Shown: positions 52,861-61,960 of the stretch, one piece after another
Layout of the letters: each line of letters starts with the position of its first letter
Numbering within the stretch: the first letter of the stretch is position 1
Translations under genes and position numbers: made by a program
Assembly: GCA_002329485.1 (NCBI GenBank)
Contig: DCTZ01000040.1
Coordinates: 6,779-70,778, forward strand
Origin: Caryophanales bacterium UBA1427
GTDB taxonomy: Bacteria; Bacillota_I; Bacilli_A; ML615J-28; CAG-313
DNA length: 64,000 nt
Direction: 5' to 3'
The notes under the pieces: model-generated
The model's database searches: none
The model's input: only the letters and a program-made list of their open reading frames with translations
Told to the model about the DNA's origin: nothing

Positions 52861-54351
52861 TTATTCGATTAAAGTTTGTTGATATTTTGTTACCCTGAAG
52901 ACCGGTTCGGTGGTAACGTCGATTTGAAGTCTTTTCAGAAGTTTTTCGTCGTCTTCCGTCAAAAAGACCGTGGAATGGGCCTGGGCCCGGGCGAGTTTTG
53001 GCAACTGCTGAAGGGCTTTTTCGGCAGATGGGTTGGTCAAAGCGTTAATCGACAAAGCGATTAAAACATCGTTGACATGAAGACGGGGGTTTCTTACGCC
53101 CAGGTATTGCTTGTTCAAGGTTTGAATCGGTTCGATGATGGACGGAGAAATCAGTTTCAGATCATCGTCGACCTTGGCAAAGTATTTGAGGGCGTTCAGG
53201 AGCATTGCGGCGGGAGCATCCAAAAGTTTGGTCCGGCGTCCCGTGATGATTGTTCCGTCGTTTAATTCAATCGCCATCGCGTGCGTTCCCGAAACTTTGG
53301 CTTTTTCCAAAGCGGCCTTTACGCATAGGCGATCATCGACCGTGATGCCCAACTTTTTCATGATGACCGAGATTTTTTCAATCGCTTCTTCCATCATGTT
53401 GCCGTTTTTGATGTCCCGTTTGGTCGAATAATACCGGCGGATGATTTCCTGCTTGGCGGCTTCTCTGGCCACTTCGTCGTCGATAATGCAGAAGCCGGCC
53501 ATATTGATGCCCATATCGGTTGGCGATTGATAGAAACTTGTGCCGTAAATTCTTTCGAAGAACGAACGGAGAATCGGAAACACTTCCACGTCGCGATTGT
53601 AATTGACTGCCGCAATCCCGTAGGCTTCCAAATGGTACGGATCAATCATATTGATATCGTTGATGTTGGCGGTCGCCGCTTCGTAGGCCAAATTGACCGG
53701 ATGGTTGAGCGGCAGATTCCAAATCGGGAAAGTTTCGTATTTGGCATAAACGCTTTTGATACCTTTTTGGTTATCCAAATATAGCTGCGATAGGCAAGTG
53801 GCGATTTTGCCGCTGCCCGGTCCCGGTGCCGTTACTACGACAAGCGGGCGTGTGGTTTCGATATAGGCGTTTTTGCCGAAGCCGTTTTCGCTTAAAATAT
53901 AATCGATGGCCAAAGGATAACCCGGAATGACCGAATGAAGATAAACTTTTATCCCCATGTTTTCCAGTTTATTTTTGAAAATGACGGCCAATTCCTGATG
54001 GGCAAATTGCGTGATGACGACGCCGCACACTTTTAGGTCGAGTTCGTTGAAGAGTTCCATCATCCTGAGGACTTCCTGATCGTAAGTTATTCCGATGTCG
54101 TAACGCATTTTGCCGATTTGAATATCGTTGGCATTGACCACGATAATCATTTCGACTTCGTCTTTTAAAGCCATCAGGGTTTTGATTTTGGCGTTGCTCG
54201 CAAAACCGGGAAGAACGCGGGAAGCATGAAAGTCGTCAAAAAGCTTTCCTCCGAATTCCAAATAAAGTTTCGTCCCGAATTGATTGAGACGTTCCTTGAT
54301 TTTCTTGGACTGAAGTTCTAGGTACATGGCATTGTCAAAGGCCAGTTTCAT
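52861..54351 (-). CDS. DUF1846 protein
   Basis: 496 residues. Full-length DUF1846 with VVTAPGPGSGKIATCLSQLY (P-loop-like, near 172) and IWNLPLNHPVNLAYEAAT. The family is conserved in Bacillota; its role is not known. A short hairpin (about 52838-52862) follows the stop, before the tRNA. Probably co-transcribed with the tRNA-Thr. Confidence 0.85.
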   Translation of the reverse strand: MKLAFDNAMYLELQSKKIKERLNQFGTKLYLEFGGKLFDDFHASRVLPGFASNAKIKTLMALKDEVEMIIVVNANDIQIGKMRYDIGITYDQEVLRMMELFNELDLKVCGVVITQFAHQELAVIFKNKLENMGIKVYLHSVIPGYPLAIDYILSENGFGKNAYIETTRPLVVVTAPGPGSGKIATCLSQLYLDNQKGIKSVYAKYETFPIWNLPLNHPVNLAYEAATANINDINMIDPYHLEAYGIAAVNYNRDVEVFPILRSFFERIYGTSFYQSPTDMGINMAGFCIIDDEVAREAAKQEIIRRYYSTKRDIKNGNMMEEAIEKISVIMKKLGITVDDRLCVKAALEKAKVSGTHAMAIELNDGTIITGRRTKLLDAPAAMLLNALKYFAKVDDDLKLISPSIIEPIQTLNKQYLGVRNPRLHVNDVLIALSINALTNPSAEKALQQLPKLARAQAHSTVFLTEDDEKLLKRLQIDVTTEPVFRVTKYQQTLIE

Positions 54352-54460
54352 GCTTTCACCTTCCTTCCTGTTCCCTCATCTTAAAGATTATACCAAAGGA
54401 AGGCGAACTTGTCAATCAAACAAAAAAGAAAAAATTAACCGCTTTTTAAAAGTCAAACGG

Positions 54461-54489
54461 TTGAAAGAAATAGCTGGTTGTGGTAAAAT
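54461..54489 (+). promoter_or_regulatory. Promoter of the 59-residue winged-helix protein
   Basis: TTGAAA (54461-54466), 17-base spacer, TAAAAT (54484-54489) with TG extension. Confidence 0.7.
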
Positions 54490-54515
54490 TATGTTACTTT
54501 AGAAGGAGGTTTTTT

Positions 54516-54695
54516 ATGGAAATCAAAGAAGTTGTCCTCAATAAAATGAAAGAAATGGGCCGCCCTGTTACCGCAGGAGAAGTCGAACAGGCAACCGGTC
54601 TCGATCGCAAAGAAGTCGACAAAGCATTCAATGCTTTGAAAAAAGAAGGAAAAATCACATCCCCGGTTCGTTGCAAATGGCAACCGGCCGAATAA
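54516..54695 (+). CDS. Mini winged-helix DNA-binding protein
   Basis: 59 residues. One winged-helix unit (VVLNKMKEMGRPVTAGEVEQATGL, DRKEVDKAFNALKKEGKIT) ending CKWQPAE. Similar free-standing 55-65 residue proteins occur in many Bacillota and have no known target. The ATG at 54516 is set by AAGGAGG 6 bases upstream. Strong own promoter and terminator suggest real expression. Confidence 0.8.
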   Translation: MEIKEVVLNKMKEMGRPVTAGEVEQATGLDRKEVDKAFNALKKEGKITSPVRCKWQPAE

Positions 54696-54712
54696 AAAGC
54701 TTGAAAAAGAAG

Positions 54713-54739
54713 GTTAGGATTCAATCCTAACTTTTTTGT
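54713..54739 (+). terminator. Terminator after the mini winged-helix gene
   Basis: GTTAGGAT with ATCCTAAC, 3-base loop, then six T. Confidence 0.85.
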
Positions 54740-54816
54740 CTTAGGAAATAATTGCTAAATAATGTGGAGGATTTTTTGCATTTTTTATATAAAAAATTAG
54801 TTAAAAAGGGATAATT

Positions 54817-54825
54817 TGGTATACT
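54817..54825 (+). promoter_or_regulatory. Extended -10 promoter of rpiB
   Basis: TGGTATACT (54817-54825), 21 bases before the gene. Confidence 0.5.
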
Positions 54826-54845
54826 ATTAATTGAGGTGAAGAAAT

Positions 54846-55283
54846 ATGAAAATCAGTATTGGGTCCGATCATGCGGGATTTAAGTTGAAAGAAGCCCTTG
54901 TGGCATACCTGGCAAAAAAGCATCAAGTGCTCGATATGGGTACCTACAGCGACGATTCGGTCGATTACCCCGATTATGCCTTTACGGTAAGCAAACAAGT
55001 GGCCGACCGGGAAGTCGATTTCGGCATTTTGATTTGCTATACCGGAATCGGTATGTCCATTTCCGCTAACAAAGTGAAAGGTATCAGAGCAGCGCTTGTT
55101 TTAAATGTCGAAAGCGCGAAACTGACCAGAGAACACAACAATGCCAATGTTTTGTGCTTAGCGGCCAAAGATACGCCTTTGGACCTTGCCAAGCAGATTG
55201 TCGATACATTTCTGAATACCGCTTTTTTGGGGGAACGGCACGAACGGCGCGTGGATAAAATCTGCCGTTTCGAAGAAAATTAA
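54846..55283 (+). CDS. rpiB: Ribose-5-phosphate isomerase B
   Basis: 145 residues with SIGSDHAGFKLKEAL near 4, VDYPDYA, CYTGIGMSISANK (Cys base near 66, anion-hole loop) and REHNNANVLCL. It interconverts ribose-5- and ribulose-5-phosphate; allose-6-phosphate is possible. Separate unit before the ntp operon. Confidence 0.94.
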   Translation: MKISIGSDHAGFKLKEALVAYLAKKHQVLDMGTYSDDSVDYPDYAFTVSKQVADREVDFGILICYTGIGMSISANKVKGIRAALVLNVESAKLTREHNNANVLCLAAKDTPLDLAKQIVDTFLNTAFLGERHERRVDKICRFEEN

Positions 55284-55380
55284 GAATTGTTAAGTATGTA
55301 AAATAAAAGCAAAAACCATGTAAATTTCGCAAAAGAGGTCCTTTTTTATTATAATTTCACAAGCGTAAAAATCCTAATTG

Positions 55381-55389
55381 TGGTATAAT
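55381..55389 (+). promoter_or_regulatory. Extended -10 promoter of the ntp operon
   Basis: TGGTATAAT (55381-55389); no clear -35. The first gene starts 29 bases downstream. Confidence 0.6.
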
Positions 55390-55417
55390 TACAAAAGATA
55401 AAAAGGTGGTGAAACAG

Positions 55418-55726
55418 ATGCCGATTTTGCAGTCAATTCAACAAGCGGAAGAAAAGGCGCAAAACTTACGCAACAACGCAAACCTTCAAGTTCAAAACCT
55501 AATGAAAGAAAAAAGAGCGGCTGCGGAAAAAAGAATTGCGGAAATGAATGAGCAAACCCTTGAGGAAATCAAGAAAAGCGAAGCAAATGCCGTAAAAGAA
55601 ATGCAGGATTTGGAAAAAGAAATGGAAATCCAAAAGCAAATCATAAGAGACAAACTCACCGCAAAAGCCATGCGAAAAATGGACCAAGCAGTTGCCTTAA
55701 TGTTTAAGAAAGTAGGGAATGTATGA
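55418..55726 (+). CDS. ntpF: V-type ATPase stalk subunit (NtpF, subunit G/H)
   Basis: 102 residues, almost wholly coiled coil (QQAEEKAQNLRNNANLQ, EKEMEIQKQIIRDKL). It forms the peripheral stalk with NtpE. The ATG at 55418 follows AAGGTGGTGA. It overlaps ntpI by ATGA. First gene of the ntpFIKECGABD operon. Confidence 0.85.
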   Translation: MPILQSIQQAEEKAQNLRNNANLQVQNLMKEKRAAAEKRIAEMNEQTLEEIKKSEANAVKEMQDLEKEMEIQKQIIRDKLTAKAMRKMDQAVALMFKKVGNV

Positions 55727-57621
55727 TTGTACCGATGAAAAAGGTGCAAATCGTCGTACTGAAAGAAGACCATGAACAATTGATGCTCAATTTGCAAAAA
55801 ACCGGCGAGGTGATGTTGATTGAGCATCCGGAGGTCAGTCAAAAAAGCGATGCCACAACCGAAGAAATCATGTTGCAAAGAACACGCAAGACGCTGGGAC
55901 TTCTGAAGAAGTATCGGGACAAACCGAAATTCGTCAAAGAACTTAATAAAGTTGACTATGACGATTTTGTTTCGAATATCGACCAGCGGATTGAGCTGTT
56001 GGAAAAAATCGAAGAAACCTATGAGGAAATTCAACATTTAAAGGCTGATAACGCAACACTGCAGGAAACGCTTAAGACTTATCAACCATGGGAACAATTA
56101 ACGGTTCCGTTTGACAAAATCGTTAACACCAAGTATGCCTATTTGCACACCGGATTTATTGAACCCCGTTATTGCCAGGACTTTATACGGATATTAGATG
56201 AGCATGGCAGCGAATATGAACTTTTAGGCAAAACTTACGACGGACAAGCTGTCTTTTTTGCGAATTATTATGCGGATGATTTAGCGGTAATGGAAAGTTT
56301 GCGAGCCTTCAATTTTACGGAAAACGCTCTACCAAAACTGCCTCTGACCGCAACCCAACTTTTAAGCGAAAAAGAAGCCCAATTGCAAGCCAATAACGAT
56401 CGAATTAAAGAACTTGAAGAAGCACTTGCGCAATATGCCAAACATGCGGGCGACCTGGAAATTTTGACAGACCAGGTTTCAAGCATCGAAGTCAGAAAAA
56501 CAGCGCCGGTCATTCCAACCGATGCGACCGTTTATGTGGAAGGTTGGGTGCGCCATGACCGCGTGGATAAAGTAATCGAGGCAATAAAAGAAACAACTGA
56601 CATTTTTGATTGCGAATTCAGTGATCCGCTTCCTGATGAATTGCCGCCAACCGTTACGCAAAACAACCGTTTTGTGGCGCCGTTTGAGATTATCACCAAT
56701 ATGTTTGCCACACCGAGCCCTTATGAAGTAGATCCTAATCCAATGATGTCCTTTTGGTACTGGATTATCTTCGGAATCATGATGGGCGATGCGGGTTACG
56801 GATTGGTAATGTTGCTTTTCTTCTGGGCTTTTATAAAAATTAAAAAGCCTAAGGGCAACACTTTGAACCTTTATAAAATTTTAATGTATTCCGGAATTAC
56901 CACAATGATTTGGGGTATTGTTTTCGGCAGTTATTTCGGTTTTGAATGGCATCCGTTCGGTTTGAAACCGCTCTTAACCCCGTTGAATAATCCTTTGGAA
57001 ATGTTGGTAATGTCGCTGGTAATCGGGGGTTTGCATATTATCAGCGGATTATTAGTTAAAGCGTATGATAATTTCCGGAAAAAAGATTTTGTAGCTGTTT
57101 TTTCCGATTCGCTCAGCTGGATTTTGTTGCTTGTGGGAATAGGATTCTTCTTCCTTCCTCAGCTATCCAATATCGGAAAATACTTAGCGCTTGCGGGAGC
57201 CTTAATTATTGTTTTCTTTGCGGGAAGGAAAAACCGCAATCCTATTAAGCGCATCGGCAGCGGTTTATATTCATTATACGGAGCAACCGGTTACATGAGC
57301 GATATCCTTTCTTATTCCCGGATTTTGGCTTTAAGTATGTCGTCCGGCGTTATTGCTTTGGTAATGAACCTGCTTGCCCAAATGGTTCAAGGCGATTTGT
57401 CAACTTTCTCTTTCATGACCATCATTAAATTACTGATGGCCATGGTTGTTTATTTTGTCGGACATGTCTTTAATTTAGCCATGGGCTTGCTCTCGGCTTA
57501 TGTCCATGCCAGTAGATTACAATATATTGAATTCTTTGGCAAATTCTATGAGGGGTCTGGTTATGCCTTTACGCCTCTCGAAAATAAGTTAACCTACATT
57601 GATGAACTCAATGTAAATTAA
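55723..57621 (+). CDS. ntpI: V-type ATPase subunit a (NtpI)
   Basis: 632 residues. N-terminal cytosolic arm (about 1-330) and a membrane domain of about eight helices from 335. The late segment YVHASRLQYIEFFGKFYEG contains the conserved Arg/helix region that opens the c-ring ion site. Couples ion passage to rotation. Confidence 0.94.
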   Translation: MIVPMKKVQIVVLKEDHEQLMLNLQKTGEVMLIEHPEVSQKSDATTEEIMLQRTRKTLGLLKKYRDKPKFVKELNKVDYDDFVSNIDQRIELLEKIEETYEEIQHLKADNATLQETLKTYQPWEQLTVPFDKIVNTKYAYLHTGFIEPRYCQDFIRILDEHGSEYELLGKTYDGQAVFFANYYADDLAVMESLRAFNFTENALPKLPLTATQLLSEKEAQLQANNDRIKELEEALAQYAKHAGDLEILTDQVSSIEVRKTAPVIPTDATVYVEGWVRHDRVDKVIEAIKETTDIFDCEFSDPLPDELPPTVTQNNRFVAPFEIITNMFATPSPYEVDPNPMMSFWYWIIFGIMMGDAGYGLVMLLFFWAFIKIKKPKGNTLNLYKILMYSGITTMIWGIVFGSYFGFEWHPFGLKPLLTPLNNPLEMLVMSLVIGGLHIISGLLVKAYDNFRKKDFVAVFSDSLSWILLLVGIGFFFLPQLSNIGKYLALAGALIIVFFAGRKNRNPIKRIGSGLYSLYGATGYMSDILSYSRILALSMSSGVIALVMNLLAQMVQGDLSTFSFMTIIKLLMAMVVYFVGHVFNLAMGLLSAYVHASRLQYIEFFGKFYEGSGYAFTPLENKLTYIDELNVN

Positions 57622-57644
57622 AAAATTTTAGGAGGAATAAAAAA

Positions 57645-58118
57645 ATGAGTACAGGATTATTAATTGCAATTATTGGCGCACTTTTAAGTACAATAGTAGC
57701 CGGCTTAGGTTCCGCCATCGGTGTTCAAATGGCCGGTAAAGCCGCAACCGGTGTTGTCAGCGAAAGACCAGAATTATTCGGTAAACTCTTAATCTTACAG
57801 GCCTTGCCAGGAACCCAAGGTATCTACGGTTTCTTAGTTTCGGTTTTGGTTTTTGTTGAACTAGGCTTTTTAAGCGGAAGTCCTGAATTGGCTCTTGAAA
57901 CCGCAAAAGGTTGGGCATTCTTCGGCGCTTGCATGCCGGTTACCATTATCGGTTTGCTTTCCGCTTTATACCAAGCAAGGATGGCCGTTTATTCGATTCA
58001 AATGACCGCAAAACAACCGGATGCCGCCGCAAAAGGTATGACCATGACCGTTTTGGTTGAAACATACGCTATCCTTGCCTTGCTTGTAAGTATCTTGCTC
58101 GTAACTAATATTATATAA
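57645..58118 (+). CDS. ntpK: V-type ATPase c-ring subunit (NtpK), sodium-type site
   Basis: 157 residues in two helical hairpins. L54-P-G-T57-Q58, Q110 and E139 (LVETYAIL) match the sodium ligands of Enterococcus NtpK (L61, T64, Q65, Q110, E139). Only the second hairpin carries the key Glu, as in other V-type c subunits. Predicts Na+ rather than H+ transport. Confidence 0.94.
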   Translation: MSTGLLIAIIGALLSTIVAGLGSAIGVQMAGKAATGVVSERPELFGKLLILQALPGTQGIYGFLVSVLVFVELGFLSGSPELALETAKGWAFFGACMPVTIIGLLSALYQARMAVYSIQMTAKQPDAAAKGMTMTVLVETYAILALLVSILLVTNII

Positions 58119-58169
58119 TCAGAGCTAATAATTTTATTAAAATAAAATATTAGCGAATCGAGGTACATA

Positions 58170-58844
58170 GTGAAAGAAGATAACCTACTTATGCAAACAG
58201 AGGAACAAGTTACTGAGAAAGTAACTATCTACCAAAAAATCGAACAAAAAGGCCAAAACGATGCTTTAGCTATCCTGGAAGCAGGAAGAGAAAAAGCCGA
58301 ACAAATGTATGCAAGCATGATCAACGAGGCAATGCAAGACAATCAAAAACGCTTGGAAAAAGCCCGTCAAGCCAATGCATCGATGTTAAAAGGGGCCCAA
58401 AGCCAGTTTGACCATTCGCTAAAACAATATACCCTAAGTGTAAAGAAAGAATTAATTGACCGAGTGTTCAAGCGTCTGTTGGAAAAGTTCAAAGCTTTTT
58501 CCGACGAAGATATCAGACGCTATGTTGTTGAACGAATCAAAAACGAAAACTTGTCCGGCACAGAAACCTTGAAAGTTGCCCCAAGCGATTATGACCGTTA
58601 TGCCCGGATTTTCTCAAGCGGCAGAACGTTAAACGGCATGGTTTTGCTTGACAAACTGAGCAATTTGCTCGGGAATTTCAACTATCAATTGACTCTGGCT
58701 AAGGATGGAGCGAATATTTCCGGAGGATTTCAGGTTATCGGAAGTTTTTACGATTTGGATTTTTCCTACGATGCGCTTTTCGATGATTTGAAACGGCTCT
58801 ACGAAACCGAGTTAGCTACGATTCTCTTTGACGGAGATGAATAG
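58170..58844 (+). CDS. ntpE: V-type ATPase stalk subunit E
   Basis: 224 residues. Long N-terminal coiled coil (to about 110) and a globular C-terminal head. GTG start at 58170 after GAGGTA. Pairs with NtpF in the peripheral stalk. The next gene starts 1 base after its stop. Confidence 0.86.
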   Translation: MKEDNLLMQTEEQVTEKVTIYQKIEQKGQNDALAILEAGREKAEQMYASMINEAMQDNQKRLEKARQANASMLKGAQSQFDHSLKQYTLSVKKELIDRVFKRLLEKFKAFSDEDIRRYVVERIKNENLSGTETLKVAPSDYDRYARIFSSGRTLNGMVLLDKLSNLLGNFNYQLTLAKDGANISGGFQVIGSFYDLDFSYDALFDDLKRLYETELATILFDGDE

Positions 58845-58845
58845 T

Positions 58846-59811
58846 ATGAATAACCATTATCCGTACGTCAATGCGATTTTACGCTCCATAGACAGCAAAA
58901 TTTTCGATAAAAGCAAATGGCAAAAATTGGCCAAAACCGATAAAAATTCATTTTTCAAAACTTTGACGGAATTAGGTTACGGAAAAAGCGAAAGCGCCGG
59001 GACTTTGGAAGAATTGATTGATCAGGAACTCTTGGGCGTAAAAGCCTTGATCGATGAACTGACCCCGCAAAAAAACTACACCGATTTATTCTTTTTTCAA
59101 AGCGATGCTATCAACATCAGATACTTTTTCAAACAAAAGTATTTCGGCATCACCCATTTCGATGTGTATGTTCCGCTCGGAACGATTCCGAAAGAAACTT
59201 TGAAAAAAGCGATTCTTGAAGGTGACTATAACGGTTTGGACAAACCTGTGCGAAAGCTTATGCAAGCCATCGAGAAGAACGTTCAGGGAATAACCAATCC
59301 GCGGATTTTCAGCACCGTAATCGATCAAACGATTTTTGATTATATATTTGATCAATTCCATCTTTTTACGGCTCCTTCCCTCAAGACCTATTTTCAGATT
59401 TATATCGATTCTGCAAATTTGTTAACTTTCCTTCGCTCACGCGAATTGAAGTGGGACCAGGAAACTTTCAAAGAAATGTTGTTAACCCACGGCAAAATCG
59501 AATTAAACAAATTTTTGAATTCTTATTCCCTGCCCCTGGAAAAACTACCGAAACTTTGGGAAACGGAATATAACGGCCAAATCAGCAGAATTTTTAAAGT
59601 TTTCAATGAAAACCATAATTTGGACATGACCCATAACGCTCTTGACAAACTCATGTTGGAGGAAATCAAACGTTTTAAATACGATGCTTTCGATATCGGA
59701 CCGGTAATTTATTATTACTTGTTAAAAGTAGCCGAAGCCAAAAATATCCGGATGATTTACGCTCAAGCAGGAAACGAACAAGTCGATATGAGTCAATTGT
59801 TGGAATACTAA
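58846..59811 (+). CDS. ntpC: V-type ATPase subunit C/d
   Basis: 321 residues of the funnel-shaped subunit that joins the central shaft to the c-ring (NIRYFFKQKYFGI, LLKVAEAKNIRMI). ATG at 58846 chosen over 58828 because it lies just beyond the ntpE stop. Confidence 0.87.
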   Translation: MNNHYPYVNAILRSIDSKIFDKSKWQKLAKTDKNSFFKTLTELGYGKSESAGTLEELIDQELLGVKALIDELTPQKNYTDLFFFQSDAINIRYFFKQKYFGITHFDVYVPLGTIPKETLKKAILEGDYNGLDKPVRKLMQAIEKNVQGITNPRIFSTVIDQTIFDYIFDQFHLFTAPSLKTYFQIYIDSANLLTFLRSRELKWDQETFKEMLLTHGKIELNKFLNSYSLPLEKLPKLWETEYNGQISRIFKVFNENHNLDMTHNALDKLMLEEIKRFKYDAFDIGPVIYYYLLKVAEAKNIRMIYAQAGNEQVDMSQLLEY

Positions 59812-59825
59812 GAAAGGTGGTTCAA

Positions 59826-60140
59826 ATGGATAACAAGATGGATATCGTGGCCCTCGGAACCAACGACACCGTGCTATTGTTCAGTGCCGTCGGTTGCGTG
59901 CCGATAATCAAAGAAAGTCTTGCAGAAGTCGAAAAAACCATTTTTCAGCTCTCAAAAAAAAGCAAAATAATTTTCATCGATGAGGAATTGTACGAAAAAA
60001 TTCCTGAGACAATCGCGACTTATCAATCCAGCCTCTTCCCAATGATTATACCTGTTCCGATGAAAGAAGAAGGAATCGGTGTCGGATTGAACAAAGTCAA
60101 GAAGAATGTCGAAAAAGCCATCGGGATTAATATATTTTAG
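59826..60140 (+). CDS. ntpG: V-type ATPase subunit F (NtpG)
   Basis: 104 residues with the Rossmann-like subunit-F fold (IVALGTNDTVLLFSAVG, IIFIDEELYEKI, FPMIIPVP). Binds the central shaft beside NtpD. ATG 59826 follows AAAGGTGG. Confidence 0.88.
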   Translation: MDNKMDIVALGTNDTVLLFSAVGCVPIIKESLAEVEKTIFQLSKKSKIIFIDEELYEKIPETIATYQSSLFPMIIPVPMKEEGIGVGLNKVKKNVEKAIGINIF

Positions 60141-60154
60141 AAAGGGTGATGGCG

Positions 60155-61960
60155 ATGAATTCCAATCAATATAAAAATCAAATCGGAATCATTACCAAGG
60201 TTTCCGGACCTTTAATTGTGGCGAAAGGCATGAAAGACGTACAAATGTACGATGTCGTTCGCGTCAGCGAGAAACGCCTTATCGGCGAAGTCATCGAACT
60301 TCGAGACGATTTGGCTTCGATTCAAGTATACGAAGAAACCGCGGGTATCGGTCCCGGCGAACCGGTCTATTGGACCAACGAACCCCTCTCGGTCGAACTT
60401 GCACCGGGTTTAATCGAAGGCATTTTTGACGGTATCCAACGTCCGCTTGATGTTATTTATCAAAGCTCGGGCGACCGGATTCCGCTCGGAATCGATGTTC
60501 CCAAATTAAACCGCATCAAACGTTGGCGGTTTGACAGCGTTGCCAAAGTCGGGGACTTTGTAACCGGCGGCGACATCTTGGGAACGGTTCAGGAAACAAC
60601 TGCCGTACTTCACAAAATAATGGTTCCGCCAACCCTATCGGGCAAAGTCGTTTGGATTTTCAACGGCGAAACAAACATTACTACTCCGATTGCCCGAATT
60701 GTCGACAATAAGGGCGTAACCCATGAAGTGCCGATGTTACAAACCTGGCCGGTCAGAAGAGGTCGTCCTTATCAAAAGAAAATGGCGCCTTATGCGCCGA
60801 TGGTTACCGGCCAAAGAGTAATCGATATGCTCTTCCCGATTGCCATCGGGGGTATAGCCGCAATCCCGGGACCGTTCGGTTCGGGTAAAACCGTAGTTCA
60901 GCACCAGCTTGCCAAATGGGCGGATGCGGATATAATTGTTTATATCGGCTGCGGTGAACGTGGAAACGAAATGACCGACGTTTTGAATGAGTTCCCTCAT
61001 TTGAAAGACCCGAAAACCGGTCAAACCCTGATGAAACGGACCGTGTTGATTGCCAATACTTCCAATATGCCGGTTGCGGCGCGGGAAGCATCCATCTATA
61101 CCGGTATTACGATTGCGGAATACTTCCGCGATATGGGTTATCGCGTAGCCATTATGGCCGACTCGACATCGCGTTGGGCCGAAGCGTTGCGGGAAATGAG
61201 CAGCCGCTTGGAAGAAATGCCTGGTGAAGAAGGCTATCCGGCTTATCTGTCCAGCCGCCTTTCCGAATTCTACGAACGGGCCGGTCTTGTCACCTGCTTA
61301 GGCAGCGAAGGAAGAACCGGAGCCATCAGCGCCATCGGTGCCGTATCGCCTCCGGGCGGAGATACATCCGAACCGGTTTCACAGGCAACGCTCAGAATCG
61401 TTAAAGTATTCTGGGGTTTAAGTGCATCGCTTGCCTATGCCCGTCACTTCCCTGCCATCGACTGGCTGAAGAGTTATTCGCTTTACGAAGAAAATATGCG
61501 CGATTATTTCGATACCCAAGTCGAAAAAGATTGGTCGCAGATTGTGCAGGAAACAAAGGCGATTCTTCAGGAAGAAGCCAAACTTCAGGAAATCGTGCGA
61601 CTGGTCGGTGTGGATTCGCTGGAATTCTCCGACCGCTTGGTGCTTGAATGCGCCCGTCGGATTCGCGAGGACTTCCTGCATCAAAATGCCTTCCATGATG
61701 TGGACACTTTCAGTTCATTAACCAAACAACACGGAATTTTAAAAACCATCCTAACCTGGTTCCATCTTTCCCAAGACGGATTAAACAACGGCGTAAGTTT
61801 CTTCAAACTTACCGGCATGGAAGTTTTGGAACAAATCGGACGGATGAAATATATCAAAGAAGACGAATTTAAAACGCAATATGATGCAATTAACCTCGGA
61901 TTGACCGAAGAATATCAGAGACTATTGAAGGGAGACGAAGACGATGGCGAAAGAGTATAA
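60155..61960 (+). CDS. ntpA: V-type ATPase catalytic subunit A
   Basis: 601 residues. P-loop GPFGSGKTV near 244, non-homologous insertion characteristic of A subunits before it, VYIGCGERGNEM with the catalytic Glu, and MADSTSRWAEALREMSSRLEEMP. Hydrolyses ATP. ATG 60155 after AAAGGGTGAT. Overlaps ntpB by 17 bases. Confidence 0.97.
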   Translation: MNSNQYKNQIGIITKVSGPLIVAKGMKDVQMYDVVRVSEKRLIGEVIELRDDLASIQVYEETAGIGPGEPVYWTNEPLSVELAPGLIEGIFDGIQRPLDVIYQSSGDRIPLGIDVPKLNRIKRWRFDSVAKVGDFVTGGDILGTVQETTAVLHKIMVPPTLSGKVVWIFNGETNITTPIARIVDNKGVTHEVPMLQTWPVRRGRPYQKKMAPYAPMVTGQRVIDMLFPIAIGGIAAIPGPFGSGKTVVQHQLAKWADADIIVYIGCGERGNEMTDVLNEFPHLKDPKTGQTLMKRTVLIANTSNMPVAAREASIYTGITIAEYFRDMGYRVAIMADSTSRWAEALREMSSRLEEMPGEEGYPAYLSSRLSEFYERAGLVTCLGSEGRTGAISAIGAVSPPGGDTSEPVSQATLRIVKVFWGLSASLAYARHFPAIDWLKSYSLYEENMRDYFDTQVEKDWSQIVQETKAILQEEAKLQEIVRLVGVDSLEFSDRLVLECARRIREDFLHQNAFHDVDTFSSLTKQHGILKTILTWFHLSQDGLNNGVSFFKLTGMEVLEQIGRMKYIKEDEFKTQYDAINLGLTEEYQRLLKGDEDDGERV

